Positions 26,770-35,663 of a DNA stretch of 64,000 nucleotides are shown here, piece after piece (the stretch's first letter is position 1; each line of letters opens with the position of its first letter). Under the pieces are notes generated by a model. It was not told the origin of the DNA, made no database searches, and saw only the letters and a list, made by a program, of their open reading frames with translations. The stretch comes from Acetobacter garciniae (GTDB lineage: Bacteria > Pseudomonadota > Alphaproteobacteria > Acetobacterales > Acetobacteraceae), in NCBI RefSeq assembly GCF_017377735.1, contig NZ_JAFVMH010000001.1, positions 496,001 through 560,000 on the forward strand, in the 5' to 3' direction. A program made the translations under genes and the position numbers.

Positions 26770-27969
26770 ATGCAAGCCGGGCGGGCCACGCCAGATGTCA
26801 TCATCGTGGGCGGCGGGGCTGCCGGCCTTATGGCCGCCCTGACTGCCGGGCGCAGGGGGCTGGATGTGCTCGTGCTCGAACACGGGCCGGAGGTCGGGCG
26901 CAAGATCCTGATTTCGGGCGGTGGGCGCTGCAACTTTACCAACACGGACATGCGGGCGGAATGTTTTTATTCCGCCAACCGCCATTTCGTGAAATCCGCA
27001 CTCAGCCGCTACCGGCCCGAGCATTTCATACAGATGATGGCCCGCCACCAGATCCCCTGGCATGAAAAGAAACTGGGCCAGCTTTTCTGCGACCATTCCG
27101 CGCGCGACATCGTGCATATGCTCCTGGCCGAATGCCGGGCGGCGGGTGTGCGGATCATGACGGATGTGCGGGTGGGGGCCGTTACCCGCTCGGATGTTTT
27201 TAATGTCCAGACTTCCGCCGGGGTGTTTGTGGCACGTGCCCTGGTGCTGGCCACGGGTGGGCTGTCCATTCCCAAGCTGGGGGCGAGCGGGTTCAGCTAC
27301 GATGTGGCGCGACAGTTCGGCCTGCCGGTCATCACCCCCGAACCGGCCCTTGTGCCCCTGGTGTTCGGCCAGGCGGATGAGGCATGGGTGAAAACGCTTG
27401 CGGGGCTTTCCGTGCCGGCACGGGTGTCGTGCGGCAAGGTGGCGTTCGAAGAAAGCGTGCTGTTTACCCATCGGGGTCTTTCCGGGCCGGCCTTGTTGCA
27501 GATTTCGTCTTCCTGGCGGGCGGGACTTGCGGTCATGCTGGACCTACTGCCCGGTCAGGACCTGGCAGAACACCTGGGCAGGCTGAAAAAAAGCGGCTCC
27601 AAGGCGCGCGGGGCAGGGGCTTTGGCGCGCTGGCTGCCCCAACGCCTTGCCCAGAGCCTGGCCGAACTTTACGCGCCCCAACGCGTGCTGGCCGAATGGG
27701 CGGACAGGGATATCCGGGCCATGGCGGCACAGGTCCACCACATGGCGCTGCACCCCACCGGCACCGAAGGCTTTGCCAAGGCCGAGGTCACGCGCGGCGG
27801 TGTGGACACACGCGCGCTGTCATCGCGCACGATGGAGGCGCGCGACGTGCCGGGCCTGTATGTGGTGGGGGAGGCGGCGGATGTCACCGGCTGGCTGGGT
27901 GGCTACAATTTCCATTGGGCCTGGGCCAGCGGTTTCGCCGCGGGCGAAAGCATAGGGGCCGCTGTATAG
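26770..27969 (+). CDS. FAD/NAD(P)-binding flavoprotein, BaiN/YhiN (HI0933) family
   Basis: I choose the ATG at 26770, because the longer frame overlaps the glutathione transferase; this gives 399 residues. The FAD loop VGGGAAGLMAALTAG starts near residue 12, followed by GRKILISGGGRCNFTN, the family's signature, VLATGGLSIPKLGASG, and the C-terminal GEAADVTGWLGGYNFHWAWASG for the FAD isoalloxazine side. Family members include bile-acid reductase BaiN and uncharacterised YhiN; the physiological role here is unknown. No signal peptide, so cytoplasmic. Confidence 0.85.
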   Translation: MQAGRATPDVIIVGGGAAGLMAALTAGRRGLDVLVLEHGPEVGRKILISGGGRCNFTNTDMRAECFYSANRHFVKSALSRYRPEHFIQMMARHQIPWHEKKLGQLFCDHSARDIVHMLLAECRAAGVRIMTDVRVGAVTRSDVFNVQTSAGVFVARALVLATGGLSIPKLGASGFSYDVARQFGLPVITPEPALVPLVFGQADEAWVKTLAGLSVPARVSCGKVAFEESVLFTHRGLSGPALLQISSSWRAGLAVMLDLLPGQDLAEHLGRLKKSGSKARGAGALARWLPQRLAQSLAELYAPQRVLAEWADRDIRAMAAQVHHMALHPTGTEGFAKAEVTRGGVDTRALSSRTMEARDVPGLYVVGEAADVTGWLGGYNFHWAWASGFAAGESIGAAV

Positions 27970-28071
27970 GCCGCGTGCATCCGGCGTCGTTCAGGGCCGG
28001 GCGTTAACGCCTGATGCCGTGGCACGGCGCGTATCTTGGCCCGGCTTCCGCCCCCACGCCGTGCCCGACCG

Positions 28072-28941
28072 TTACGGAGTGGCGCTGTTTTCTCCTTCCG
28101 CCGCCAGTTCCAGCGCGCGGGCGTAGACCGTGCGTTTGGGCAGGCCGATGGCCGCCGCCGCCAGGGCTGCCGCATCCTTGACCGAATGCGTGCGCAGCAG
28201 ACTGCGCAAGGTCGTATCCAGGTCGTCGGCGGCATTCTCGTCCTGCGGGGCGGGGCCGAGCAGAAGTGTAATTTCACCGCGCGGCGGGCTTTCGCTGTAG
28301 AATGCGGCCAGTTCACCCGCCGTGCCCCGGCGGACTTCCTCGAAACGCTTGGTCAGTTCGCGGGCAACCACGGCCGGGCGGTCCGCGCCGAATACGGTGG
28401 CCATGTCCGCCAGCGTTTCGGCCAGGCGGTGGGGGGCTTCATGCCAGATCAGCGTGGCGTTCAGCCCCGCGCGTTCGGCGGCGTGCAGTTGGGCAAAGGC
28501 TTCCTTGCGGGCCGCCGAACGGGGGGGCGGAAAGCCCACGAACAGATAGGGGTGGGGCGGCAGGCCCGACAGGACAAGGGCGGCCAGTGCCGCATTGGGC
28601 CCGGGTACCACCGTTATGGGCAGGTCGGCATCGATGGCGGCGCGCACCAGCCTATAGCCGGGGTCCGACATCAGGGGCATGCCCGCATCCGATACCAGCG
28701 CAATGCGCGCCCCGGCTTTCAGGCGTTCTATCAGGGCGGGTACGCGCTGGCGTTCGTTGTGTTCGTGCAAGGCTTCGGTTCGCACGGAAATGCCACGCTC
28801 GCTCAGCAGGCGTGCCGTGGTCCGGGTGTCTTCGCACAGGACAAGGTCGGCCTGGGCCAGTGCCAGGGCGCCGCGCGGGCTGAAGTCCCCCAGATTGCCG
28901 ATGGGTGTCGCCACCAGTGTCAGCCCGGGGGAAGAAGGCAC
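28072..28941 (-). CDS. rsmI: 16S rRNA (cytidine1402-2'-O)-methyltransferase RsmI
   Basis: A GTG at 28941 (VPSSPGLTLVATPIGN) gives 289 residues, the size of E. coli RsmI, with GGAGAGGGG upstream. A longer form from ATG 29043 would add a Ser-rich leader and overlap the divergent lipoprotein frame. It has the tetrapyrrole-methylase fold: VATPIGNLGDFSPRGALAL, CEDTRTTARLL, SDAGMPLMSDPGYRLV, and VVPGPNAALAALVLSGLP. RsmI methylates the ribose of C1402 in the ribosomal decoding centre. Its pairing with an LpoA-like gene is the same head-to-head arrangement as yraL-yraM in enterobacteria. Confidence 0.93.
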   Translation of the reverse strand: MPSSPGLTLVATPIGNLGDFSPRGALALAQADLVLCEDTRTTARLLSERGISVRTEALHEHNERQRVPALIERLKAGARIALVSDAGMPLMSDPGYRLVRAAIDADLPITVVPGPNAALAALVLSGLPPHPYLFVGFPPPRSAARKEAFAQLHAAERAGLNATLIWHEAPHRLAETLADMATVFGADRPAVVARELTKRFEEVRRGTAGELAAFYSESPPRGEITLLLGPAPQDENAADDLDTTLRSLLRTHSVKDAAALAAAAIGLPKRTVYARALELAAEGENSATP

Positions 28942-29183
28942 ATGACTTCGCCCCTCTCCTTCGCTATTGAGGGGAGCGGTCTGGTCGTGCTGCGCATCAG
29001 GCCGAGTGCTGCTAGAGGACGATCTGGATGATGACGCGTGCATACTCGCTCCTGTCAGGGCTTTTCCCCCAAGCTCTGGCGGTAAACGCCACACTGCGCA
29101 AGCCCGGTGTGGCCGGCACGGCCCCAAAGGGCGCGGTGGGCCGGTGCGAACCCATCTTCCGGACCTTGCCGGGGGGCACGGCT

Positions 29184-30518
29184 GTGGGAAAATTCGCAAG
29201 CCTTGGCCTGGCCTGCGGCCTCCTTGCCGCCTGTGCCGAACAGTCCACAACCCCGGGTGCGCCCGGTGCTGCGGCCCCGCCCGTAACGGCGGTAACGGCC
29301 AGCCACAAGGTCGGGGTGCTGTTGCCGATGAGCGGGCCCAACGCCGCTCTGGGCCGCGAATTGCTGGCGGGCGCGCAGCTTGCCCTGGCCGATAATACCG
29401 CCATCCAGGTCGACCTGCACGATACGGCGGCTGCGGGCGGGGCTGCGGCTGCGGCCACCGCCGCCGTGCAGGCAGGGGATGGCGTGCTGCTGGGGCCACT
29501 GACCAGTGGCGATACGGTTCTGGCCGCCCCCGCTGGGGTAGGGGCTGGCGTGCCGGTTCTGGCCTTTACCAGCGACGTGGCGCAGGCCCGCCCGGGTGTA
29601 TGGGTCATGGGTATCACGCCCGAGGACCAGGTGCAGCGGCTTGTGGAACAGGCCCGCCATGACGGGCGGCAGCATTTTGCGGCCCTGCTGCCCAATACCC
29701 CGCTGGGCAAGGCCTTGGGCAATGGCTTGCAGGCCGCCTGCCGTGACCAGGGGCTGGGTGAGCCCGCCATTGTCTACCACGGGGGCACACCGGCCAGCAT
29801 AGCCGATGCCATGCGCCAGCTTTCCGCCTATGATGCGCGCCTGGCCGCCGCCCGCCAGACCACGCAGGCCCCGGCGGCTCCCACCCCTGTCGCGCCCGCC
29901 GTGCCCCTGACGGGCAGCGCCAATCGGGCGGCTACCCTGCCGCCTGACCTTGCCGTCGCCCTGAACGCCAACGGCCCGCAACAGCCGCCCACCCCGTCGT
30001 CCGCCGCCCCGGCGGAGACCAACGTGACGCTGGGCAACCCGCCGTTCGATGCGCTGCTGCTGGGCGATACGGGGCTGAACCTCAAGACCGTGATTACGGA
30101 ACTGAACACCGCGCAGGTCAGCCTGCCTGCCGTGCGGATCATGGGGCCGGGGCTGTGGTCCGCCTTCGCCACCAAGCTGGGCTCTATCCGCGGGGCATGG
30201 TACGCCGCCCCCGATCCGGCGTGGCGCCAGGGCTTTGTGTCGCGTTTCATGGCGCAGCACCAGCACGCCCCGCGCCCGCTGGCCGATCTGTCCTTCGATG
30301 CGGCAAGTGCCGTGCGCGCTGCGGCCCAGGGCAGTTCGGGCGTGTTCGCGCGTGATGTGCTGACACGGCCCACCGGCTTTCCCGGTGTCGATGGCACCTT
30401 TACCCTGCTGCCCGACGGGCGCGTGCGCCGCGCCTTGGGGGTGTTCGAAGTACTGGGCAACGGGGCTGAAGCCCGCATGCTGAGCATGCCCGCGCCGGGC
30501 AGTGCGACCTCGGGCTGA
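29184..30518 (+). CDS. LpoA-like (penicillin-binding protein activator) lipoprotein, periplasmic-binding fold
   Basis: A GTG at 29184, preceded by GGGGGG, starts a lipoprotein signal (ASLGLACGLLAAC, lipobox LAAC) and gives 444 residues; a longer start near 29028 would bury the signal. The mature part is a Leu/Ile/Val-binding-type fold (VGVLLPMSGPNAALGRELLAGAQLAL, GPLTSGDTVLAAPAG, WVMGITPEDQVQRLV). A Pro/Ala-rich insert (about 230-285) lies between the two lobes. LpoA-type proteins activate peptidoglycan synthase PBP1A from the outer membrane; this role is inferred from the fold and from divergence with rsmI. A solute-binding role remains possible. Confidence 0.75.
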   Translation: MGKFASLGLACGLLAACAEQSTTPGAPGAAAPPVTAVTASHKVGVLLPMSGPNAALGRELLAGAQLALADNTAIQVDLHDTAAAGGAAAAATAAVQAGDGVLLGPLTSGDTVLAAPAGVGAGVPVLAFTSDVAQARPGVWVMGITPEDQVQRLVEQARHDGRQHFAALLPNTPLGKALGNGLQAACRDQGLGEPAIVYHGGTPASIADAMRQLSAYDARLAAARQTTQAPAAPTPVAPAVPLTGSANRAATLPPDLAVALNANGPQQPPTPSSAAPAETNVTLGNPPFDALLLGDTGLNLKTVITELNTAQVSLPAVRIMGPGLWSAFATKLGSIRGAWYAAPDPAWRQGFVSRFMAQHQHAPRPLADLSFDAASAVRAAAQGSSGVFARDVLTRPTGFPGVDGTFTLLPDGRVRRALGVFEVLGNGAEARMLSMPAPGSATSG

Positions 30519-30626
30519 AAGGCGACGCCCATAAGCGCGACCGGGCGCGGTTGAGCAGGTCTTCCTGGGCCCGATACGGCGGGGCTCACCCACCGGTGGC
30601 GGACGGGCCGCGTCAGGCCCGCCCGC

Positions 30627-32255
30627 TCAGGGCTGAGACGGTCCGCCCGCCTTCGGGCTGCGTTTTTCAGCCATGACTCCCAGCGTATGGGCGACGCGTT
30701 CGATCACGTCGGTCCAGCGGCGGGGGGTGGACTGGCGGATGATATGCAGGGTCGGATACCACGGTGTGTCGGTTCGGCCCTGGAGCCAGCGCCAGCAGTT
30801 ATCGTAACGGTCCATCATCAGCACGGGCTTGCCCAAGGCGCCGGCCAGATGCACGACGGATGTATCCACGCTGACCACGACATCGAGCGACATGATCAGG
30901 GCTGCCGTGTCATCCATGGTGTGGAGTTCGTCCGTCGGGTCATACAGGACCATGTCTTCGGGCGGGTCCATCATCTGCTGCGCGTAATGCCCCTTTTGCA
31001 GGCTGATGAGGTTGATGCCCGCCACATGGCTGAGCGGGGCGAGTTCACGCAGGTTGAGCGAGCGCCTGCGATCCACCACATTGGGCGCGATCATGGTCGG
31101 GCGCGGATCGCCCCCCCAGACAAGCCCCACGTTAAGCCGCCCGTTATCGGGCAGGAAGCGGGCCAGTTCGCGTATTTTCAGGCTGTCGGCGCGCAGGTAA
31201 GGGGGCGGCGTGCCCCAGGCATCCGGCGTTGCGGCAAAGACGCGCGGCAGGCTGATAAAGGGGCAATGCCAGTCATAATCGGGCACGGCACCGCCTACCT
31301 GCACCGTATGAACGCCCACCACCCGGCGGCACAGATCGGCCAGGGTTTGGGGCACCCATAAATGCGTTATGGCCCCCCTGTCCGACAGGGGCTTGATATA
31401 GCGCAAGTACATGAGCGTATCGCCCAGCCCTTCCTCCTGCGTGATCAGCACGCGGCGGCCGCGAATATCGGTATTGGCCCCCAGCGTGGGCATGAGCCTT
31501 GCAGGCGGCAGGGTGGTATGGCCGGGCAGGTTGAAGCGCCATTCATGTTCCTGCCAGCCATGGGCGTACAGCCCGGCCTTGAGCAGGGCTACGGAATGGT
31601 TCAGCCTGATCTGCGCATCTTCAGGGCGCAGGGTGATGGCGCGGCGGAAATGATCGAGCGCGTCTTCCAGCTGGCCCATGCCGGTCAGGATCGTGCCGAT
31701 ATTGGATAATGTTCCGGCATGGCGCGGATGGTCGCGGGCGGTTTCATGCAAGTGGGCAAGGGCGTCATCCATGTTGCCGCGTTCGGTCAGCGCCATGGCC
31801 AGCAGGTTGCGCGCCAGCGTGCTGTTCGGGCGCAGGGCGCTGGCCTGGCCCAGTATTTCGACCGCGTCGTCCAGTTGGCCCTGCTGCACCAGAAGGCTGC
31901 CCAGGGTTTCATGAATGCGCGCATCGTGCGGGGTGCGTTCAAGGGCCGCACGGCAGGTGGCCGTAGCTTCCACCCTGCGGTCCAGCGCGGCCATGACTTC
32001 GCTCAGGTCCTGCACGGGGTGCAGGCTGGTGGGGTTGCGGGTTGCGACTTCGCACAGCAGGGTGGCCGCCTGCGCGTGCCGCCCCGTGCCCGCCAGGCAG
32101 AACGCGTACAGGATTTTCGCCTGATCGTTACGCCCCGCCGCATAAGGTTCGAGAACAGGCAGCACCTGCGTGAAATGCCCCGCCTTGATCTGGGCCAGGG
32201 CGTGCTGAAGGGTCGAGGGATCGGGCGAGGGGGGCAAGGACACTGCGGCTTTCAT
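30627..32255 (-). CDS. tetratricopeptide-repeat protein fused to a GT9/GT41-type glycosyltransferase domain
   Basis: The product has 542 residues. Residues 15-250 are TPR units (NSTLARNLLAMALTERGNMDDALAHLHE, TLSNIGTILTGMGQLEDALDHFRRAI). Residues 255-530 look like a heptosyltransferase-type GT-B domain: ITQEEGLGDTLMYLRYI, VGLVWGGDPRP, and DVVVSVDTSVVHLAGALGKPVLMM for donor binding. TPR-glycosyltransferase fusions of this kind are widespread in Acetobacteraceae and are proposed to glycosylate proteins or envelope polymers. No signal peptide is seen. It stands alone, so the acceptor is unknown. Confidence 0.72.
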   Translation of the reverse strand: MKAAVSLPPSPDPSTLQHALAQIKAGHFTQVLPVLEPYAAGRNDQAKILYAFCLAGTGRHAQAATLLCEVATRNPTSLHPVQDLSEVMAALDRRVEATATCRAALERTPHDARIHETLGSLLVQQGQLDDAVEILGQASALRPNSTLARNLLAMALTERGNMDDALAHLHETARDHPRHAGTLSNIGTILTGMGQLEDALDHFRRAITLRPEDAQIRLNHSVALLKAGLYAHGWQEHEWRFNLPGHTTLPPARLMPTLGANTDIRGRRVLITQEEGLGDTLMYLRYIKPLSDRGAITHLWVPQTLADLCRRVVGVHTVQVGGAVPDYDWHCPFISLPRVFAATPDAWGTPPPYLRADSLKIRELARFLPDNGRLNVGLVWGGDPRPTMIAPNVVDRRRSLNLRELAPLSHVAGINLISLQKGHYAQQMMDPPEDMVLYDPTDELHTMDDTAALIMSLDVVVSVDTSVVHLAGALGKPVLMMDRYDNCWRWLQGRTDTPWYPTLHIIRQSTPRRWTDVIERVAHTLGVMAEKRSPKAGGPSQP

Positions 32256-32310
32256 GGCTGGATCACATGCTGTTCACGATAGGCGGCAACCACCCTACGA
32301 CATAGAGATT

Positions 32311-32348
32311 AAGAAAAACCCGGCAATGCCCTGGGGGCACGCCGGGTT
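32311..32348 (-). terminator. rho-independent terminator of carD
   Basis: AACCCGGC (32317-32324) pairs with GCCGGGTT (32341-32348). On the minus strand the stem is followed by TTTTTCTT, so it terminates transcription coming from carD, about 120 bases downstream of its stop. Confidence 0.75.
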
Positions 32349-32466
32349 CATATGCGGGAAAAACCCTGGGGAAACCCCTTGGGCCCCTGGGAAACCACTG
32401 GCGAAATCCGTTGGCCGCAACCGCCGGATAACGCCACCGGGCCGAAAAGCCGAAGCATGGGGCCTG

Positions 32467-33069
32467 TTAGGCGGCTTTCATCGCTGCTGTCAGGGATTCC
32501 AGCACTTCGGTCGGCTCTTTCTTTTCCAGCACCGCGACCTCGGCCACAAAGCGTTCCTGTGCCGCTTCGAACAGCTTGCGTTCGCTGAAACTGCCGTCAA
32601 GACTGTCGACATTGCGGCGCAGGTCACGCAGCACTTCGGCAATCTGCACCAGATCCCCGGAATTGATCTTTTCCTGGTAGGCCACGGCACGGCGTGCCCA
32701 CATGCCCTTGCTGACATGCGGCTTGCCCTTGATGATGGCCATGGCCTTGTCCACGATCTCGCGCGAGACGATCTTGCGCAGCCCGGCCTTGCGGGCCTTG
32801 TTCAGGGGAATGCGCAGGGTCATCTGGTTGCCGGGGAACGAGATCTGGATGACCTCGAGCTTGGTCCCCGCGATCTCGTCGATCCCGATCCGGTCCACAC
32901 GGCCGACCCCGTGTGCGGCATACACGATGGCGTCCCCTTCCTGGAAAGGGTCTTCATCCTTGACCTTGGTTTTTGCCTGGGCTGCGGTGGCGGCGGCGGC
33001 AGTACGTGCCATGGCGTCGGTTACGCCACCTTTTGGAGGTGTTCTGAACGTGTTCATGGGTATGACCAT
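32467..33069 (-). CDS. carD: CarD-family RNA polymerase-binding transcription regulator
   Basis: The start is taken at ATG 33069 (MVIPMNTF), 200 residues; an ATG four codons later is equally possible. The N-terminal RNA-polymerase-interacting domain has FQEGDAIVYAAHGVGRVDRI followed by ISFPGNQMTLRIPLNKARKAGLRKI. The rest is the helical DNA-contacting domain (GMWARRAVAYQEKINSGDLVQIAEVLRDL). CarD proteins stabilise the open promoter complex, especially at rRNA promoters, and are general in alphaproteobacteria. An Ala/Lys-rich linker precedes the domain. It is followed by a strong terminator and so probably monocistronic. Confidence 0.92.
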   Translation of the reverse strand: MVIPMNTFRTPPKGGVTDAMARTAAAATAAQAKTKVKDEDPFQEGDAIVYAAHGVGRVDRIGIDEIAGTKLEVIQISFPGNQMTLRIPLNKARKAGLRKIVSREIVDKAMAIIKGKPHVSKGMWARRAVAYQEKINSGDLVQIAEVLRDLRRNVDSLDGSFSERKLFEAAQERFVAEVAVLEKKEPTEVLESLTAAMKAA

Positions 33070-33151
33070 ACCATAAAATCGGCGGTTTGTCTTGGGGTCG
33101 TTTATCGTGGGCCCGGACATCTCTCTGTCATGCGCGCCCGGGCCCTGCCGG

Positions 33152-34027
33152 TCATATTTCAATGCCCCTGATGGGGCCAAGGGCCGGGCGTGTCCTGTCG
33201 CCCGTGGGCTGGATCACGTCAATTTCGATACCGCGCGCCATGGTGGCCATGGGCAGGGCATGCGGCGTGCCCGCAAACGGTTCCTGCAGGTCTTTGGCAC
33301 TTTTATCCAGCACCAGGAACAGGCAGCCCACAAGGGATGAACCCAGCGGGGTGATCCATTCCAGCGTCTGGACCATGGAGAGCGGCAGGACGATACAGAA
33401 GATATTGACCAGAACCCGGGGCAAGACCGAAAACTGTATGGGCAGGGGCGTGTTGCGGATACGTTCAAGCCCGCCCTGCGCATTGGCGATATCGGACAGG
33501 ATGCGGTCGATCTGCCCGTGCACGGCCCCGTCTATGTTCTTCTTGCTGACCTCCGCCGCCACCCCCAGCCCGATCTGGTAGAGAATGGCGTTGGGCTTGT
33601 TGCGGTAGCCTGCGATGGCCTCCAGCATGGGCGGGGGCAGCAGGCGGGCTATGTCGGCGGTGGCGTCGTCCTTGCCCAGGGCCATGCGCAGCGCATGCGG
33701 GTAGGCGGCAATGGCGTACATCAGGTCATGCCTGTCCCCCAGCAGGGTGCCTGCCTGCCGCCCGAAGGACCGGCAGTTGTTGGTAATGGCCCCCCAAAGG
33801 GTCCGGGCTTCCCACCAGCGGGCATAGGCGCTGTTGGAACGAAAGCCCATGAACAGGGCCAGGGCGGAACCGATCAGCGACACCGGCAGGCTGGGCTGCT
33901 CCATCCATTCCTGATGAAAAACCTGGTAGAGAATGACGACGACCAGATCCCAGGTCGCCATAAGCAGGATAATGCCACGTACTTCATAGGCGATCGTGCG
34001 TAGACCCACACGCTGGTCAACAATCAT
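33152..34027 (-). CDS. bestrophin-family (UPF0187) membrane channel protein
   Basis: The product has 291 residues and aligns with bacterial bestrophins: a hydrophobic first helix (GIILLMATWDLVVVILYQVF), LPVSLIGSALALFMGFRSNSAYARWWEAR with the hallmark RSNxAYxRWWEAR segment, and later helices (LPRVLVNIFCIVLPLSMVQTLEWITPLGSSLVGCLFLVLD). Bestrophins are pentameric; eukaryotic members pass chloride and bacterial ones mainly cations. The physiological role here is unknown. It is divergent from the S-formylglutathione hydrolase gene. Confidence 0.85.
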   Translation of the reverse strand: MIVDQRVGLRTIAYEVRGIILLMATWDLVVVILYQVFHQEWMEQPSLPVSLIGSALALFMGFRSNSAYARWWEARTLWGAITNNCRSFGRQAGTLLGDRHDLMYAIAAYPHALRMALGKDDATADIARLLPPPMLEAIAGYRNKPNAILYQIGLGVAAEVSKKNIDGAVHGQIDRILSDIANAQGGLERIRNTPLPIQFSVLPRVLVNIFCIVLPLSMVQTLEWITPLGSSLVGCLFLVLDKSAKDLQEPFAGTPHALPMATMARGIEIDVIQPTGDRTRPALGPIRGIEI

Positions 34028-34177
34028 ATTAGAAATTCTCCAGTTCTGTCAGACCCGTATTGCCCCTGTACGTTCTAACATGACACAAGGGATATGGTTT
34101 TGTGTCGTGACAAGTTTTGTGGCCCACGCTGCACTGTAGGGCCCTTTCATGGCGAAAGGTTGAAGGATCGCGTGAGT

Positions 34178-35044
34178 ATGGACGAACAATCTGAATTGAA
34201 GCTGAGAGAAGAACATCTCTGCCACGGCGGCGCTGTCCGGTTTTATGAACATCCTTCCACGACACTGGGGCTTGCGGCCCGGTTCGGCCTGTTCCTGCCG
34301 CCCGCCGCCCTGGCGGGGGAGAAGGTGCCGGTCGTGTACGTGCTGGCCGGGCTGACCTGCACGGATGAGACATTCCTGATCAAGTCCGCCGTGCTGGCCG
34401 AGGCCGCGCGGCTGGGGCTTGCCCTTGTCGCGCCCGATACGTCGCCCCGCGGTGCCGGCGTGCCGGGCGAGGACACCGATTGGGACATGGGCACGGGTGC
34501 GGGCTTCTACCTGGATGCGACACAGGAACCGTGGCGCAAGCACTACCGGATGGAAAGCTACATAACCCGCGAACTGCCCGCTCTGGTCGAGGCGGCGTTC
34601 CCGCTGGACGGGGAAAAGCGCGGGATTACGGGGCATTCCATGGGGGGGCACGGCGCGCTCGTTCACGCCCTGCGTGCGCCCGCCTTCTGGAAATCCGTTT
34701 CCGCCTTCGCGCCGATCGTCCATCCGTCCGCCGTACCCTGGGGCGAAAAGGCGTTTTCGGCCTATCTGGGGCTGGACCGCGCCACCTGGCGCAAATACGA
34801 CACGGTCTGCCTGCTTGAAGACGGTTTTCGCCATCCCTCGACCATTCTGGTGGACCAGGGGGATGCCGATCAGTTCCTCGAACGCGAACTCCAGCCCTGG
34901 CATCTGGAAAAAGCGGCGGCAGCGGCCGGGCAGCCCCTTACCCTGCGGCGCCATGCCCAATACGATCATTCCTACTGGTTCGTGCAGAGCTTCGCGGTCG
35001 ACCACCTGCGCCACCATGCGGCCATCCTGGGGAAGGTGGGGTAA
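34178..35044 (+). CDS. fghA: S-formylglutathione hydrolase
   Basis: The start is taken at ATG 34178 (MDEQSELKLREEHLCHGG); a GTG two codons upstream lies closer to the AAGGA box and is possible. This gives 288 residues. It has the esterase-D fold: YVLAGLTCTDETF, GAGVPGEDTDWDMGTGAGFYLDA, the nucleophile elbow GHSMGGHGAL, Asp in VDQGDADQFL and His in YDHSYWF, completing the Ser-Asp-His triad. It hydrolyses S-formylglutathione to formate and glutathione in formaldehyde detoxification. No formaldehyde dehydrogenase lies next to it. Confidence 0.94.
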   Translation: MDEQSELKLREEHLCHGGAVRFYEHPSTTLGLAARFGLFLPPAALAGEKVPVVYVLAGLTCTDETFLIKSAVLAEAARLGLALVAPDTSPRGAGVPGEDTDWDMGTGAGFYLDATQEPWRKHYRMESYITRELPALVEAAFPLDGEKRGITGHSMGGHGALVHALRAPAFWKSVSAFAPIVHPSAVPWGEKAFSAYLGLDRATWRKYDTVCLLEDGFRHPSTILVDQGDADQFLERELQPWHLEKAAAAAGQPLTLRRHAQYDHSYWFVQSFAVDHLRHHAAILGKVG

Positions 35045-35054
35045 GAACCCATAT

Positions 35055-35663
35055 CTAGCTGGCGGGGCGTGCAGCCCCCGCCAGCGCCCCCAGCCATTTG
35101 ACATATTCCATTGCCAGAATGCGCAGCGGCGTGGGCCGGAACGGGTGCTGCATGGCGGGTGGGGTGACCGGGCAGGGGTAAAGGGCCACATCCGGCAGGG
35201 TGCGGCCCAATTCCAGCATGGCCCGGCGCATGTGATAGCCCGCCGTGACCACGATCAGGCTGCCGATATGGTTGTCGACCACCCAGGTCGCGGTTTCCGC
35301 AGCGTTTTCTATGGTGGAGCGCGCCTGGTAGCCCAGTGTTACCCGTGCCGCCAGATCCTGCGGGGCAGAGGCAGGCAGCAGCGCGTGCAGTGATGTCTGC
35401 ACATCCACGCCTGAAATCAGCAGCAGCCTTGCCCGGTTCTGTTCCAGCAGGCGCAGCGATGTCTCGATCCGGCCCGTGCCCCCGGTCAGTGCCACAATGC
35501 CATCGGCCTGGGGCAGTGGCCCCGCGGGTTTGAGCGCATCCCACGCGAACCAGCCCAGCCCCGCCAGCAACCCGCAGGCCAGCAGGGCGGCCGCCCGCGC
35601 CATGCGCCCAAGGACGGTCCTTTTGCGGCGCGCGCCGCGCTTTATGGCAGGCGACGCAGCCAT
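35055..35663 (-). CDS. YdcF/ElyC-family (DUF218) membrane-anchored protein
   Basis: The product has 202 residues. The basic N-terminus and one hydrophobic helix (AALLACGLLAGLGWFAWDAL, about 25-44) anchor it in the inner membrane, with the DUF218 domain outside or inside (DGIVALTGGTGRIETSLRLLEQ, LLLISGVD, ARSTIENAAETATWV, IVVTAGYHMRRAMLEL). ElyC influences peptidoglycan and undecaprenyl lipid metabolism in E. coli, but the biochemical activity of the family is unclear. It overlaps the end of ftsX by 22 bases, so a link with cell-wall work is suggested. Confidence 0.8.
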   Translation of the reverse strand: MAASPAIKRGARRKRTVLGRMARAAALLACGLLAGLGWFAWDALKPAGPLPQADGIVALTGGTGRIETSLRLLEQNRARLLLISGVDVQTSLHALLPASAPQDLAARVTLGYQARSTIENAAETATWVVDNHIGSLIVVTAGYHMRRAMLELGRTLPDVALYPCPVTPPAMQHPFRPTPLRILAMEYVKWLGALAGAARPAS

